Counted from the first letter of the stretch, positions 18,592-29,226 are shown. The stretch is 64,000 nt of DNA from Candidatus Poribacteria bacterium (GCA_012267415.1 JAAXGN010000090.1:1-64000), one strand, 5' to 3'. The notes: generated by a model from the sequence alone, not told the origin. A program made the numbers and translations.

Positions 18592-19911
18592 TTATTTACG
18601 GTTTTTGTCCTTTCTTTGTTGAACCCTTAAAAAAGCCGGAATATCCCACTGTTTTTCACGACTTTTCTCCTCTTGATCATTTGATTCCTGTTGATTGTTG
18701 TCAGTTTCTTTCTGATTAGTCTGTTTTGAAGCGTCTGTTCTACGATTCGGTGTATTGGGTGCTTGTGATGTTGACCTATCTTCTCTGCTTCTTTCTTGAG
18801 GTTGTCTATCCCAAGCGGGTCGCTGTGATCGTTGAGCCGTATTCTGTTCTGTGCTCCTTATTCGGCTTCCCTGTAAAATCGGACCACCTTGCTGACCTTG
18901 TGGATTATACCCGCTTCCTCTATTTTGCAGAATACCAGAATCTGTAGGTGCATCAAAACCTGTAGCAATGACCGTGACAAGCACTTCATCATTCATTTCC
19001 AATTCGTCTTTATTCACTAAGCCGAATATGGGTTGTGCATCCGGTGATGCTTCCTGAATAACTTGCATAGTTTCGTCTAATTCATGCATTGTGAAGTTTG
19101 ATGGTGAAGTTATGTTTACAATCATACCAACAGCACCTGCGATACTGGTTTCTTCAAGTAAGGGAGATGAGATAGCTTGAAGTGCGGCAAGTTGTGCTCG
19201 GTTGTCGCCAGAAGCTTTTCCCATACCCATTAAGGCAGTACCAGCATCCCGCATGACAGTTTCTACATCTGCAAAGTCAACGTTAATTTCACCTGTTTCA
19301 CGAATAATATCGGAGATACTTTGTACACCGTGCAAGAGTATTCTATCACCCTCTTTGAAGGCTTCATGGATTGGAAGTTTTCTATCGAATTCATCAATCA
19401 GTCGTTGATTAGGAACGACTATGACAGAATCAGCACTGTTTCTAAGTTCCTGCAATCCGATTTCAGCCTTTTCAGCGCGTTGTCTGCCTTCAAAATTGAA
19501 GGGTCTTGTAACAACAGCGATTGTTAAGGCGCCGGTTTCTTTGGCGAGGCTTGCTATAATAGGTGCTGCCCCAGTGCCTGTTCCGCCACCCATTCCTGCT
19601 GCCACAAAGACCATGTTTGCAGAATCAACGATATCTTGCAGACATTCTCTGTCTTCATCAGCAGCTTTTCTTCCAATTTCTGGATTCGCGCCAGCACCTA
19701 AACCCTTCGTGGTGTTCATCCCGATTTGGACTGGTGTCGCGCCATGACAAGATTTTAGTGCCTGTGAGTCAGTATTGACAGCATAAAACTCAATTCCCAG
19801 GAGTGCTGCATCTATCATCCTCCTGACAGCATTTCCCCCGGCACCACCAACCCCGATTACCTTTATTTTTGCGCTCGTATTTTCAAATTGTTCTTGTTCG
19901 AATTCAAGCAT
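18592..19911 (-). CDS. ftsZ: Cell division GTPase FtsZ
   Basis: A tubulin homologue forming the cytokinetic ring. The GTP-binding signature GGGTGTG lies about 100 residues in, the T7 catalytic loop is in NVDFADV, and a proline- and glutamine-rich linker ends in the conserved C-terminal peptide WDIPAFLRVQ that binds FtsA. I chose MLEFEQEQ at 19911, preceded by AGGTGA; the frame is open back to 19953. It follows ftsA after about 430 bases, so it may have its own promoter. Confidence 0.96.
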   Translation of the reverse strand: MLEFEQEQFENTSAKIKVIGVGGAGGNAVRRMIDAALLGIEFYAVNTDSQALKSCHGATPVQIGMNTTKGLGAGANPEIGRKAADEDRECLQDIVDSANMVFVAAGMGGGTGTGAAPIIASLAKETGALTIAVVTRPFNFEGRQRAEKAEIGLQELRNSADSVIVVPNQRLIDEFDRKLPIHEAFKEGDRILLHGVQSISDIIRETGEINVDFADVETVMRDAGTALMGMGKASGDNRAQLAALQAISSPLLEETSIAGAVGMIVNITSPSNFTMHELDETMQVIQEASPDAQPIFGLVNKDELEMNDEVLVTVIATGFDAPTDSGILQNRGSGYNPQGQQGGPILQGSRIRSTEQNTAQRSQRPAWDRQPQERSREDRSTSQAPNTPNRRTDASKQTNQKETDNNQQESNDQEEKSREKQWDIPAFLRVQQRKDKNRK

Positions 19912-20341
19912 ATTAGTTTTAGTCACCTTTGGAAAACACATACTAACAGTCATTACTGCAGGGATTATATGGATAATACTCTATAGGGAAGTAGCGACAC
20001 CAACGGTAACCTAAATCCTCCTTTTCATAAGCACCTCATTAGGAAGTACTAAATTCAGTATATTTAGATAATTACTTGTAACTGTCTGCCCTTGACCGAT
20101 GCATATATAATACCGTTTTTTAGACATATTATAGGCTTAAGTTCAACGTACTATTGTATACTACAGAAGTATGTTATAGATAGATGCAAAGTTTTATTGT
20201 TTATTTTCTGTAATTATACAGATTAATTATTATTTAATCAACAGTAATAAAGATGTCGTAACTGGAATAGGATGTATTTTTATTATATTGTCCATATTGT
20301 CGGAGTTGATTCAGATAATATCTGCCCAAAATCGGCATGAA
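19912..20341 (-). promoter_or_regulatory. ftsA-ftsZ intergenic region, possible ftsZ promoter
   Basis: About 430 bases without a gene, very AT-rich. On the minus strand a perfect TATAAT lies at 20133-20128, but the base string 17 positions upstream is a poor -35, so the promoter call is weak. No strong hairpin was seen. The length alone, against 0-50 base gaps at most other junctions in the cluster, suggests separate control of ftsZ. Confidence 0.35.
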
Positions 20342-21577
20342 TCAATATCCGAACCATTCCTTTATTTTACGAAAGACACCTCCAAATGCCCCCGCCCCTC
20401 GACTCATCGCTTGTGCCTGTTTCTGTTCTCTCCTCAATGCTTCACCATACAATGCTAAACCGATGCTTGATGAGTACATTGGATAGTTTACACGATCCGT
20501 TAAACCTTTTAGTGGTTTCGGGTATCCGATCTGAACACGGAGTTGTAATACCTGTTCAGCGAGCTCTGCCAAACCTTCCATTAAGGCTGTTCCGCCTGTC
20601 AGAACGAGTCCACCTGGTAGTTGAACATTACCCAATTCACACTGAATTTCTTCCAATATCTGTACCATACGATACTCAATAATTTGTGCTAAATCGTATC
20701 GGTTGATAAACTTAGGCGGTGCAGCACCCGTAGTAATCGGTATCGGATGTGTTTCGTCATCACGTACCCATTCTGTCCAAGCACACCCTCGGTTTAGTTT
20801 TAACTCTTCTGCCATGGGGAGTGTTACTTTTAGGTATTGTGCAATGTCATTTGTAACATGTTGTCCGCCAACTGGAAAGACGACAACGTGCTCAATTGCA
20901 TCCTCTTTATACACTATGATCTCGGTTGTTTGGTCACCGATATCAGCGAGTGCGATACCAACTTCACGTTCATCTCTCTGAAGGACTGCTTTCGCTGATG
21001 CGACCGGTGTAACAACTAATGTATCCACACTTGTTATGTCGGCTTGTTCAACACTGTTCAACAGACTCTGTATTGCACTTGTACTACTTGTGATGATATA
21101 TGCGTTTGCCTCTAATCGGGATCCAGACATATTTATAGGTTCTTTTATCCGATTATTCATATCGATTACAAAGTTTTGTTCAATCACATGTATGATATCT
21201 TGACCGTCTGGTATTGCCGCGATCGTGCGTGCAGACTGCACCGCTCTCTCTACATCCTCTCGTGTGATTTGAGCGGTGTTCTTAACTGTGATAACACCGG
21301 GTGATGACTGTCCATGAACATGGTCACCTGAAATTCCGAGACAAACAGACTCAACGTTAACACCAGCCATAAGTTCAGCTTCTGAGATTGCCTCACGGAT
21401 TGCTTCAGCTGTTAGATTAATATCTACCACAACTCCTCTACGCAGTCCCTTTGATTCAGCCTCACCTACACCGATGATTTCCATCTGTCCGTCTAATCCC
21501 GATAAGGTGTGGCAGATCACAACCGAGATTTTACTTGAACCGATGTCCAACCCAGTGATAATCGTTCCTTTTGCCAT
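20342..21577 (-). CDS. ftsA: Cell division protein FtsA
   Basis: Actin-like ATPase that tethers FtsZ to the membrane. It opens with the phosphate-1 loop TGLDIGSSKISVVI, has the 1C (SHS2) domain in the first half, and a phosphate-2 block ADIGDQTTEIIVY. It ends in an amphipathic basic/aromatic helix, VFRKIKEWFGY, the membrane-targeting sequence. Length 411 is normal. It abuts ftsQ with no gap. Confidence 0.95.
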   Translation of the reverse strand: MAKGTIITGLDIGSSKISVVICHTLSGLDGQMEIIGVGEAESKGLRRGVVVDINLTAEAIREAISEAELMAGVNVESVCLGISGDHVHGQSSPGVITVKNTAQITREDVERAVQSARTIAAIPDGQDIIHVIEQNFVIDMNNRIKEPINMSGSRLEANAYIITSSTSAIQSLLNSVEQADITSVDTLVVTPVASAKAVLQRDEREVGIALADIGDQTTEIIVYKEDAIEHVVVFPVGGQHVTNDIAQYLKVTLPMAEELKLNRGCAWTEWVRDDETHPIPITTGAAPPKFINRYDLAQIIEYRMVQILEEIQCELGNVQLPGGLVLTGGTALMEGLAELAEQVLQLRVQIGYPKPLKGLTDRVNYPMYSSSIGLALYGEALRREQKQAQAMSRGAGAFGGVFRKIKEWFGY

Positions 21578-22528
21578 CTATTTGTTGGCTCCTCCCAAAT
21601 ATATTATGTCTTTATACCGTACATCTAAATATGTGTATTTTGATAGTGAGGGTTTTTGCTTTGAACCAGCATCCCGATGCTTTGTTTTATTTGCTACGGG
21701 GTATAATCCATGATTCTGTAACGTAGACAAGGCCTGTTGATTGATGAATAAGCTTAAATTATGGAATCCAACTTCTACCATGTCTGCAGCAATCCATACC
21801 CGAATCGGTAGATTTCTTATCTGAATCAAGATCTTTTTCGGATCACGCGCATCAATACACAATAGGTCTTTAGCAATATCTGGTTTGCGAGATCTAACAT
21901 GCTTGAGAACTTGAATACCGAGTTGTGTCGTTGGGGATTTAACCTGTTTACCTATTTCAGGTATATGTTCACCTTCATCAGTTATTTTCGTCAATTTGTC
22001 ATAATGTTCTGGTTTTATAGATTCTAGTATATATCCCTCTTGGTCAATCAAGTAGAAATGTTCTTTTTTTTTCTGTTTATTGTCGCCAGTAGGAAAATAA
22101 TCAGTCGTTGGATCATCAACCAGGAGCAGCTTCAAGTATGCCAATACCTTACGTTCTGTTACTTCAATTGTAAGTTGTCGTTTAACCAAATTCTTTGTAA
22201 CGTGCACTTCCTTTATGTAGCTTAGATTATCCCTTAGGTATTTGGCAGTTTTAGACTCCGAATCAGTGACGATATTATCTAAATTCTCACCTAATACATC
22301 ATATATCTGTCCTTCAGTATAATGCATATTACCAAAAAGTGCAAATGAAACTCGTTCAAAATTAAAAAAACTGAGAATGATCTCTCCAATAAAAAGCAAG
22401 GTTACGACAGCAATACCCACAATTATAGTTCTTCTTGCACGATATCTTGGCGTGCGAATTCTTCGGGGGTTGAAGATTCTATGAGAAGGTCCATCTTTTT
22501 TCCGATTGCTTTTTTTTGACTTAAACAT
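21578..22528 (-). CDS. ftsQ: Cell division protein FtsQ/DivIB (POTRA)
   Basis: A 316-residue bitopic protein: a basic cytoplasmic N-terminus (about 1-32), one membrane helix (about 33-52), a POTRA domain (about 56-125) and a beta domain with the IDQEGYIL strand. FtsQ links early and late divisome proteins in the periplasm. The identification rests on topology, the POTRA pattern and its position between murC and ftsA. Its stop adjoins the ftsA start. Confidence 0.87.
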   Translation of the reverse strand: MFKSKKSNRKKDGPSHRIFNPRRIRTPRYRARRTIIVGIAVVTLLFIGEIILSFFNFERVSFALFGNMHYTEGQIYDVLGENLDNIVTDSESKTAKYLRDNLSYIKEVHVTKNLVKRQLTIEVTERKVLAYLKLLLVDDPTTDYFPTGDNKQKKKEHFYLIDQEGYILESIKPEHYDKLTKITDEGEHIPEIGKQVKSPTTQLGIQVLKHVRSRKPDIAKDLLCIDARDPKKILIQIRNLPIRVWIAADMVEVGFHNLSLFINQQALSTLQNHGLYPVANKTKHRDAGSKQKPSLSKYTYLDVRYKDIIYLGGANK

Positions 22529-22542
22529 CTTTTTGACTCGTG

Positions 22543-23913
22543 TTAGCGCGTGTTAGACTGCCGCATTTTTATAAAATCATGACCAACATTATAGATATCC
22601 CCAGCTCCAAGCGTAATTACTAAGTCATTTGGTTTGGTAATTTGCATCAGTTTACGCAAAACTAAATCCATATCAGCTTCATATAGGACATTTGTATGTC
22701 CATAGTCTTCTATTGCTTTTGCTAATCTCTCACCTGTAACATTCTCAATTGGTTCTTCTCCTGCTCCATAGATTGATGTAACGATCAGTATGTCGGCATG
22801 ATCAAATGAATGGCAGAATTCATGTCCTAGGTCTCGAACTCTTGCATAGCGATGGGGTTGAAAAACGGCAACAATCCTTCGCTTGTACCCCTCTCTTGCT
22901 CCTTGCAGTGCCGCCATCAGTTTTGCAGGATTATGTGCATAATCATCAACAACCACTATGTTATCAACTGTTCCTAATACCTCAAATCGTCTGTGAACAC
23001 CTTCAAAGGATCCGAGTTCATGCTGTATCCTCTCAAACGGAATCTCCAGTTCAAGTCCAACGGATATTGCTGCAAGAGAATTAGATATGTTATGTCTACC
23101 GGGCAATTTCAGATTGACATATCCTAATTTTTCACCCAGTTTGCGTACACTAAATCGTGATGAGGCACCCTTTATCTGGATTTCATCTGCCATGAGATCG
23201 GCCTGGGTTTCTAAACCGTAAGTTACGTATTTCTTTTCTACTTTTGGAATCAGTTTTCTAATGTTCTTCTGATCCAGACATAACACAGAAGATCCGTAGA
23301 AAGGCACTCGGTTGATGAAGGATAGAAATGCATCTCCAATTTCTTCGATGTCGTCGTAATAATCCAGATGATCCGCATCAACAGAGGTAACTACAGCAAT
23401 AGTAGGATATATCATATCAAATGATCCATAAGCTTCATCAGCTTCAATTACCATCACATCACCATGTCCGCTTCTGGCATTACTTCCATTAACTAATTTG
23501 CCTCCAACGACAACAGTAGGATCTAAAGATGATAACACTGCAGCAGTCAAGGCGGTTGTCGTAGTTTTGCCGTGTGTGCCACTAACTGCGATACTTCTCC
23601 GCATCCTTGTAATTTCGTTGAGCATCTCTGCCCCCCGAATAATCGGGATATTCGCTTGCATAGCTGCTTGTAATTCTGCATTATCAGATGGGATTGCAGG
23701 TGACATGACGACGACATCCGCGCCATTGACTTGAGATGATGCATGACCGTACCATATTTTGGCACCACATGACTTTAGGTGTTCCGTTGCTGCCGATTTC
23801 TTTATGTCTGAACCTGAAACATTAAAATCAAGTCCGAGCAGTACCTCTGCGATACCACTTAAACCAGCTCCACCTATTCCTATAAGATGTATGTTCTGTG
23901 TTTTGCCAAACAC
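22543..23913 (-). CDS. murC: UDP-N-acetylmuramate--L-alanine ligase
   Basis: Adds L-Ala to UDP-MurNAc in the cytoplasm. The N-terminal nucleotide fold has GIGGAGLSGIA (about 12-22), the ATP site is GTHGKTTT (112-119), and DDYAHNPAK and FQPHRYAR follow in the later domains. Length 456 is normal. MurB is not adjacent, although in many bacteria it sits between murC and ftsQ. Confidence 0.95.
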   Translation of the reverse strand: MFGKTQNIHLIGIGGAGLSGIAEVLLGLDFNVSGSDIKKSAATEHLKSCGAKIWYGHASSQVNGADVVVMSPAIPSDNAELQAAMQANIPIIRGAEMLNEITRMRRSIAVSGTHGKTTTTALTAAVLSSLDPTVVVGGKLVNGSNARSGHGDVMVIEADEAYGSFDMIYPTIAVVTSVDADHLDYYDDIEEIGDAFLSFINRVPFYGSSVLCLDQKNIRKLIPKVEKKYVTYGLETQADLMADEIQIKGASSRFSVRKLGEKLGYVNLKLPGRHNISNSLAAISVGLELEIPFERIQHELGSFEGVHRRFEVLGTVDNIVVVDDYAHNPAKLMAALQGAREGYKRRIVAVFQPHRYARVRDLGHEFCHSFDHADILIVTSIYGAGEEPIENVTGERLAKAIEDYGHTNVLYEADMDLVLRKLMQITKPNDLVITLGAGDIYNVGHDFIKMRQSNTR

Positions 23914-23973
23914 TGCAGTACTCCAATTAGAATTACATTTTCATGAAAACTCAGAATTTCATTGTGTAATATG

Positions 23974-23997
23974 CGGTCGGGGAAACCCTGCCCCTAC
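23974..23997 (-). repeat. REP-like palindrome in the murG-murC gap
   Basis: GGTCGGG and CCCTGCC form an imperfect stem, with CCTAC on the plus strand (GTAG foot on the minus strand). It lies in the 152-base gap between murG and murC, the only sizeable interruption between mraY and ftsA, and could affect readthrough or message stability. Single copy of this stem type in the window. Confidence 0.45.
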
Positions 23998-24065
23998 GAA
24001 CATGTTTATGGATTGCATTACACCAATATTTATTGAATCTTTGTCCAAATGTAAGTTAATTCATG

Positions 24066-25304
24066 TTATGTTATTTCTTCGGCTGCTAACCGAAGGATTG
24101 ATTCGGCAATTGTATCGCTCGCGAAGGGTTTACCGAAGTTGCTGCTGTTAACCTTCATTTCTTTATATAGGGTGTCATCAGATAAAATACGAAATAGTTG
24201 ATTTACGAGTTTTTCTGGTGTTATTTCTTCTTGCCTAATGACAACTGCTGCGCGAGCATCTGCTACTGTCGTAGCATTCTGAACTTGGTCATTTCCTACA
24301 GCTGCAGGTAAAGGAATGAAAATAGCAGGTATTCCACATGCGGTTACTTCAGATACTGTCATCCCACCCGCACGACAGATCATTAAGTCTGCGATACTAT
24401 AGATCTCCTCTATAGGATCGAAAAAGGGTTGAACAAGACAAGGGATTGCATGCTCTTGATACGATTCCCTTACTTTTTCAATATCCTTTTTCCCTGTTTG
24501 ATGAACGATCTGAATATTAATTGACCGGTCATCCAACTTATACTTAGTCTTGTCTGTTTTTTTCTGAGAATCAGCACATCTGACTGGCTGAGCAATTAGA
24601 GGACAAGCATCAATCATAACATTATTAACTGCCTGTGCTCCTTGGCTACCTCCCATGACAAAAACTGTTTTCTTTTTTTCAGATAACCCAAACTTTTCAT
24701 AAGTTTCTTTCTTACGAGGAAAATTGGTTATGCCAGGTCTTATCGGGTTACCCGTCACCTGCACAATGTGATTCGGAAATCGCTGTCTTTCCTGTGGTAG
24801 AGCCAGAAATGCGGCTTTAGCACGACGAGACAGGATGCGATTTGTCAGACCAGGTGTTGCATTCTGTTCTTGTATGGCAATTGGAATGCCGATAAGTGAT
24901 GCAGCATAGAGAACCGGTCCTGATACATAACCTCCCGTACCGATTACGACATCTGGTTGTAACTCCCTTAGATACTTAAATGATTTCAGAAGTCCCTGAA
25001 TAACTCTAAAGATAACTGGAAACCATTTCCAAGTCAGCCTTCGAGGAAATCCTTCTACAGATATAGGTAAAAAACGAAAACCTTGCTGAGGAACGACTGA
25101 TGCTTCTAAGCGACCTCCACCACCTATAAAAACTATATCTATATACGTATCAATCCTTTGGAGTGCCTGTGCTATACCGATAGCAGGATATATGTGTCCA
25201 CCAGTTCCACCACCCGCGAGAACGATACGTATCCTTTTCTTTTCATCTCTGTATTCATCTGAAGTAATTTCATCTTGAGATTGATGGTTATTTTTATTTT
25301 CCAC
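24066..25304 (-). CDS. murG: Lipid II synthase, UDP-GlcNAc transferase MurG
   Basis: Transfers GlcNAc to lipid I on the inner face of the membrane. The GGGTGGHIYP loop is at residues 31-40, the second glycine-rich loop is in GTGGYVSGP, and the donor-binding C-terminal domain has MGGSQGAQAVN and CRAGGMTVSE. At 412 residues it is longer than the usual 350-360. There is a charged N-terminal extension of about 24 residues and a polar insert after MIDACPLIAQP. The extension may mean a later true start. Confidence 0.94.
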   Translation of the reverse strand: MENKNNHQSQDEITSDEYRDEKKRIRIVLAGGGTGGHIYPAIGIAQALQRIDTYIDIVFIGGGGRLEASVVPQQGFRFLPISVEGFPRRLTWKWFPVIFRVIQGLLKSFKYLRELQPDVVIGTGGYVSGPVLYAASLIGIPIAIQEQNATPGLTNRILSRRAKAAFLALPQERQRFPNHIVQVTGNPIRPGITNFPRKKETYEKFGLSEKKKTVFVMGGSQGAQAVNNVMIDACPLIAQPVRCADSQKKTDKTKYKLDDRSINIQIVHQTGKKDIEKVRESYQEHAIPCLVQPFFDPIEEIYSIADLMICRAGGMTVSEVTACGIPAIFIPLPAAVGNDQVQNATTVADARAAVVIRQEEITPEKLVNQLFRILSDDTLYKEMKVNSSNFGKPFASDTIAESILRLAAEEIT

Positions 25305-25321
25305 TGCTTTATATGCTGTGT

Positions 25322-26527
25322 TTATGGTTTTAGTGTTTTAGGTAATGAACGTAACGTGCCCCGTGAGATGTTTAATAAAATACCGACACTCACAAGGCTT
25401 ATCACAAGTGATGAACCCCCATAACTGAGAAATGGTAATGTGATTCCTTTTGTCGGTAATAAGCCTGTAACAACGCCGATATTGATAAACGCTTGTAAAC
25501 CGATAATAATTGTCAGACCGGTAGCATATAAAGCCCCAAATCGGTTTTCAGTTCTTCTAGAGATGGATATACCTCGCCAGATGAAGATCATGAATAGAAT
25601 TATGATTACTGTCCCCCCGATGAAACCGAATTCTTCCCCGACAATAGAGAAGATAAAATCTGTATGTGCTTCCGGTAGATAATTATTTATTTTTGCTGTG
25701 CTCTCATCGAGTCCGACTCCTTTAATACCGCCCCATCTGAGTGCGTTAAGTGATCGTCCCAATTGATAACTGACTGCATCCGGTGATTGCAATGTTTCCC
25801 AATAATCTGTGATACGTTTCATTCTGTAGTCATCGCTGATAATATATCCTGTTAACAGTGCTGCGCCGCCTCCAACCAGAAGTAAAGTGTGAAAAATCCT
25901 AATACCTCCAATGAAAAGTAGACATCCAGCAGTAGCAGCTAATAATGCCGCTGATCCAAAATCTGGTTGCATTACAACCAGACCAAACATTAAACCGATG
26001 ATAAGGACATTAGGTAAAACACCGTTGAATAGGTTTCTTATACGTTCAGGTTTGTGTGCTAAAAAGTGTGCAGTATGTATAATCAGTGCAATTTTGGCAA
26101 ACTCTACAGGTTGAAATCGTATTGGACCGACTGCAATCCATCTTGTGAATTTACTATCGTCCGTTCCAATTGCACTTAACCCGATAGGTGTAAAGACAAG
26201 TATTAACAGACCCAATGCCAGAAACAACAACTTTGTACTATGTCTTTGATATAACGTATAGGGTACATAAGAAGCAATTCCCATACCGATCAACCCAATT
26301 AAGCATGCAATCGCTTGAATTTTCAGATACCGATAGTTGGTTCCAAAATCTCTTGCAGATAGTACGTGTCCAGCACTATAGACCATTAATATACCGATGC
26401 CAACTAAACAGAGGGTTACAGCAAGTAAACCCGTATCAACTCTTCCTAAACTGGGGCTGACAGTTCGTTCTCGCTCTGATCTGATTATGTTAGGATTTGC
26501 GTAATTGAGTGTATTTTGATTCTGCAT
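25322..26527 (-). CDS. ftsW: Peptidoglycan glycosyltransferase FtsW (SEDS)
   Basis: A 401-residue SEDS-family membrane glycan polymerase with about ten helices. Landmarks include FQPVEFAKIALI (about 130-141), MQPDFGSA and the C-terminal LPFLSYGGSS. It works with the class B penicillin-binding protein of the same cluster at the septum. Being in the dcw cluster rather than beside mrdA favours FtsW over RodA. Confidence 0.93.
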   Translation of the reverse strand: MQNQNTLNYANPNIIRSERERTVSPSLGRVDTGLLAVTLCLVGIGILMVYSAGHVLSARDFGTNYRYLKIQAIACLIGLIGMGIASYVPYTLYQRHSTKLLFLALGLLILVFTPIGLSAIGTDDSKFTRWIAVGPIRFQPVEFAKIALIIHTAHFLAHKPERIRNLFNGVLPNVLIIGLMFGLVVMQPDFGSAALLAATAGCLLFIGGIRIFHTLLLVGGGAALLTGYIISDDYRMKRITDYWETLQSPDAVSYQLGRSLNALRWGGIKGVGLDESTAKINNYLPEAHTDFIFSIVGEEFGFIGGTVIIILFMIFIWRGISISRRTENRFGALYATGLTIIIGLQAFINIGVVTGLLPTKGITLPFLSYGGSSLVISLVSVGILLNISRGTLRSLPKTLKP

Positions 26528-26580
26528 GAGTTATCTGTTCTGTTTATAGTAGGATTCGAAAGAATCGTTAATGCTGTTGT

Positions 26581-28041
26581 TCAATTTGTATTGAGTGATT
26601 TTACTTTACAGACAAATGCGTTGCCACGTTCTTTATAGTTTTCATACATGTCAAAACTTGCGTTTGCTGGAGATAACAAAACAATATCACCAGGGGTGGC
26701 ATGTGTATAAGCACAGTCCACTGCTTCATCCATAGTTGACGCATGAGACATCTTTATGCATCCAGCAAATACTTGTTGTAGATTTTGTGTATGTTCGCCG
26801 AGTAAAACTAACATTTTAACTTTCTTCTTTATAGGTTCAATAAGATTGTTATAGTCATTACCTTTATCGTAGCCTCCAATGATCAGTATGACTCTCTTCT
26901 TCTCTGGATTCTTGCTTACTGAATAGTCAATTGATTCAAGTGCGGCGTATGTTGCTATGACGTTTGTTGCTTTGGAATCGTTTATGTAATCTACACCGTT
27001 GATAGTAGAGACCTTTTCGAAAGCATGTGCAAGAGCTTCATGTTTGCGATCAAGGCTGCATAAACCCTGTCGTATTCTTTCAGGTGACACATCCAGTATT
27101 GAACCAACAACTACAGCTGCAAGCACATTCCTAACATTATGTGATCCAGCCAATGGTAATTCATTTATATTACATATTCTGTGCTCTTGGTTTCCATTCC
27201 TGACAAATATATAATTGTCTTTCTTTTCTGTTTGTAATCCTGCTATAATATCGGTGTTGAATTTCCTCATCAGTTGTTTTATATCTTGATGTTTATCGGA
27301 AAAGAGTGCCTTTCTCGCTGCAGTTTTATGTGCTAATGTCATCACTGTACTATCGGCAGCATTAAGGACTATCCAATCTGAATCTGTCTGGTTCTGACAT
27401 ATTTTGCGTTTCGCTTTGATGTATGAATCCATTGTTCCATGTCTATCAAGATGGTCACGTTCAATGTTCAGCACTACGCTAACTTCTGGACGAAAAGAGT
27501 GCGTACTTTCTAATTGGAAACTACTTGCTTCCACTACTGCGATATCTGACTGCTTCAATGTTGAGACGTTACTTGCTAACGGTATGCCAATGTTCCCTGC
27601 AGCGATGACGTTTCTATAGAGTCTGCTTGAATCTAATACTGCAGCTGTTAAGAGTGTTGTTGTTGACTTTCCTTTGGTGCCAGTAATTGCTACGATGGGT
27701 GCTTGACACAATCCGGCTGAAACCTCCAATTCACCTACTATTGGGATGTCTTTTCTTTCTGCTTCTACTAATATTGGTATATCCAACGGTACTCCTGGGG
27801 ATACGACAATTAATTCTGCATTATTGATACAAGATTCGTGGTGACCTCCGAGACAGAATTTTAACGACATACCCTCTAATTGTGAAATATCATTTGACAA
27901 TACTTCTGAATCGCGTGTATCTGTGAGAAGGACTTTTGCACCAAGTTCATGGAGTAATCTTGATATTGCAATACCGCTTCGATTTGCTCCAAAAACGGTG
28001 ATGTTTTTACCTACAAAGTCGTTTAATTCAGAATGCTTCAA
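26581..28041 (-). CDS. murD: UDP-N-acetylmuramoylalanine--D-glutamate ligase
   Basis: Adds D-Glu to UDP-MurNAc-L-Ala. The Rossmann-like N-terminal domain starts at VFGANRSGIA, the ATP loop is GTKGKSTTT (121-129), and the C-terminal domain has VDYINDSKATN and GGYDKGNDY. Length 486 is slightly above the norm. It sits between mraY and ftsW as in many dcw clusters. Confidence 0.94.
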   Translation of the reverse strand: MKHSELNDFVGKNITVFGANRSGIAISRLLHELGAKVLLTDTRDSEVLSNDISQLEGMSLKFCLGGHHESCINNAELIVVSPGVPLDIPILVEAERKDIPIVGELEVSAGLCQAPIVAITGTKGKSTTTLLTAAVLDSSRLYRNVIAAGNIGIPLASNVSTLKQSDIAVVEASSFQLESTHSFRPEVSVVLNIERDHLDRHGTMDSYIKAKRKICQNQTDSDWIVLNAADSTVMTLAHKTAARKALFSDKHQDIKQLMRKFNTDIIAGLQTEKKDNYIFVRNGNQEHRICNINELPLAGSHNVRNVLAAVVVGSILDVSPERIRQGLCSLDRKHEALAHAFEKVSTINGVDYINDSKATNVIATYAALESIDYSVSKNPEKKRVILIIGGYDKGNDYNNLIEPIKKKVKMLVLLGEHTQNLQQVFAGCIKMSHASTMDEAVDCAYTHATPGDIVLLSPANASFDMYENYKERGNAFVCKVKSLNTN

Positions 28042-28107
28042 ACATCACCTCAACTGAAGGAACATGTTAGATGATGACAACTGTCAGATGCGTGAAGGAC
28101 TTCAAAC

Positions 28108-29226
28108 TTATCCTAATCTCAATGTACTTAATGCGATCAACATCAATATCAGAGCAACAATCCAGAATCGGATGACGACCTTAGATTCCTTCCAACCAGA
28201 TAAGAGAAAATGATAGTGCAATGGTGACATTTTAATCACACGTTTCCCAGTTGTTCTATAGGATATCACCTGTATGATGACAGATAAGCATTCTGCCACG
28301 AAAATTCCCCCGACAATTAAGAGAAGAAACTCATGCTTGATCAAGAGTGCACATGTTCCGAGTGTAGCACCAAGTGGGAGTGATCCGGTATCCCCCATAA
28401 ACAATTGTGCGGGGTGACCGTTGTACCATAAAAAACCGAGACCTGCCCCAGCTAAGGTTGCACAAAAGATGGTAGTAACTTCACCACCGACAGGAAGATG
28501 GAACAGACTAAGATACTCAGCAATTTCTATATGGCTTACAAGATAACCCGATACTGCAATCGTTCCTGCGACAAATAGTGTACAACCGATCGCTAAACCA
28601 TCCATTCCATCTGTCAGATTTACTGCATTGGATGTGCCAACTATGACTAGAGCTGCAAATGGAATATAGAACAACCCCAAACTGGGATGAAACGTCTTGA
28701 GAAATGGCAGATTGAGTGCCGTGCGAGTCGCTTCATCATTTCCTTCAATGGGTCCCCATTTATAGAGAAAAACAGCGATAGCCAATGCCCCGATAGTTTG
28801 TAATACTATCTTCTGCCAACCCCGTAGACCGAGCGACTGTTTTTTACTGATTTTGCGGAAATCATCCAGAAACCCAATAGCACCAAACCAGACAGTCGTA
28901 AAGATCATTAGGTAGATGAAAGGTTGATCAAGTCTTGCCCAGAAAAGTATGGATACAAGTATCGCCACAATAATCAAGATACCACCCATGGTAGGGGTAC
29001 CAGCTTTGCTCAGATTTTCATTATGTTGTTGTGCTTTTTCTACTTCCTCCTGAATATGTTCACCGATATGCAACTGTTTTAACTTTCTTATCATGAAGGG
29101 TCCTAACACAAGTGAAATGGCAAGTGCAGTGGCAGTTGCATATACAGCACGGAAAGTGATCGCACTAAATACACTAAATGGTTCAAAAATGTCAACAAGT
29201 TTTTCAAAAAAGAGATGATAAAACAT
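28108..29226 (-). CDS. mraY: Phospho-MurNAc-pentapeptide translocase MraY
   Basis: Makes lipid I from UDP-MurNAc-pentapeptide and undecaprenyl phosphate. A 372-residue membrane protein with about ten helices, the DD pair in GFLDDFRK, the catalytic NLTDGMDGLA, and the HHH-type loop MSPLHYHFLL. It sits between ddl and murD in transcription order, whereas murF usually comes directly before mraY. Confidence 0.95.
   Translation of the reverse strand: MFYHLFFEKLVDIFEPFSVFSAITFRAVYATATALAISLVLGPFMIRKLKQLHIGEHIQEEVEKAQQHNENLSKAGTPTMGGILIIVAILVSILFWARLDQPFIYLMIFTTVWFGAIGFLDDFRKISKKQSLGLRGWQKIVLQTIGALAIAVFLYKWGPIEGNDEATRTALNLPFLKTFHPSLGLFYIPFAALVIVGTSNAVNLTDGMDGLAIGCTLFVAGTIAVSGYLVSHIEIAEYLSLFHLPVGGEVTTIFCATLAGAGLGFLWYNGHPAQLFMGDTGSLPLGATLGTCALLIKHEFLLLIVGGIFVAECLSVIIQVISYRTTGKRVIKMSPLHYHFLLSGWKESKVVIRFWIVALILMLIALSTLRLG

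Noticed and set aside
19912..19953. Extending FtsZ to the upstream ATG at 19953
   Set aside because: The added residues are not FtsZ-like, and AGGTGA precedes the internal ATG at 19911.
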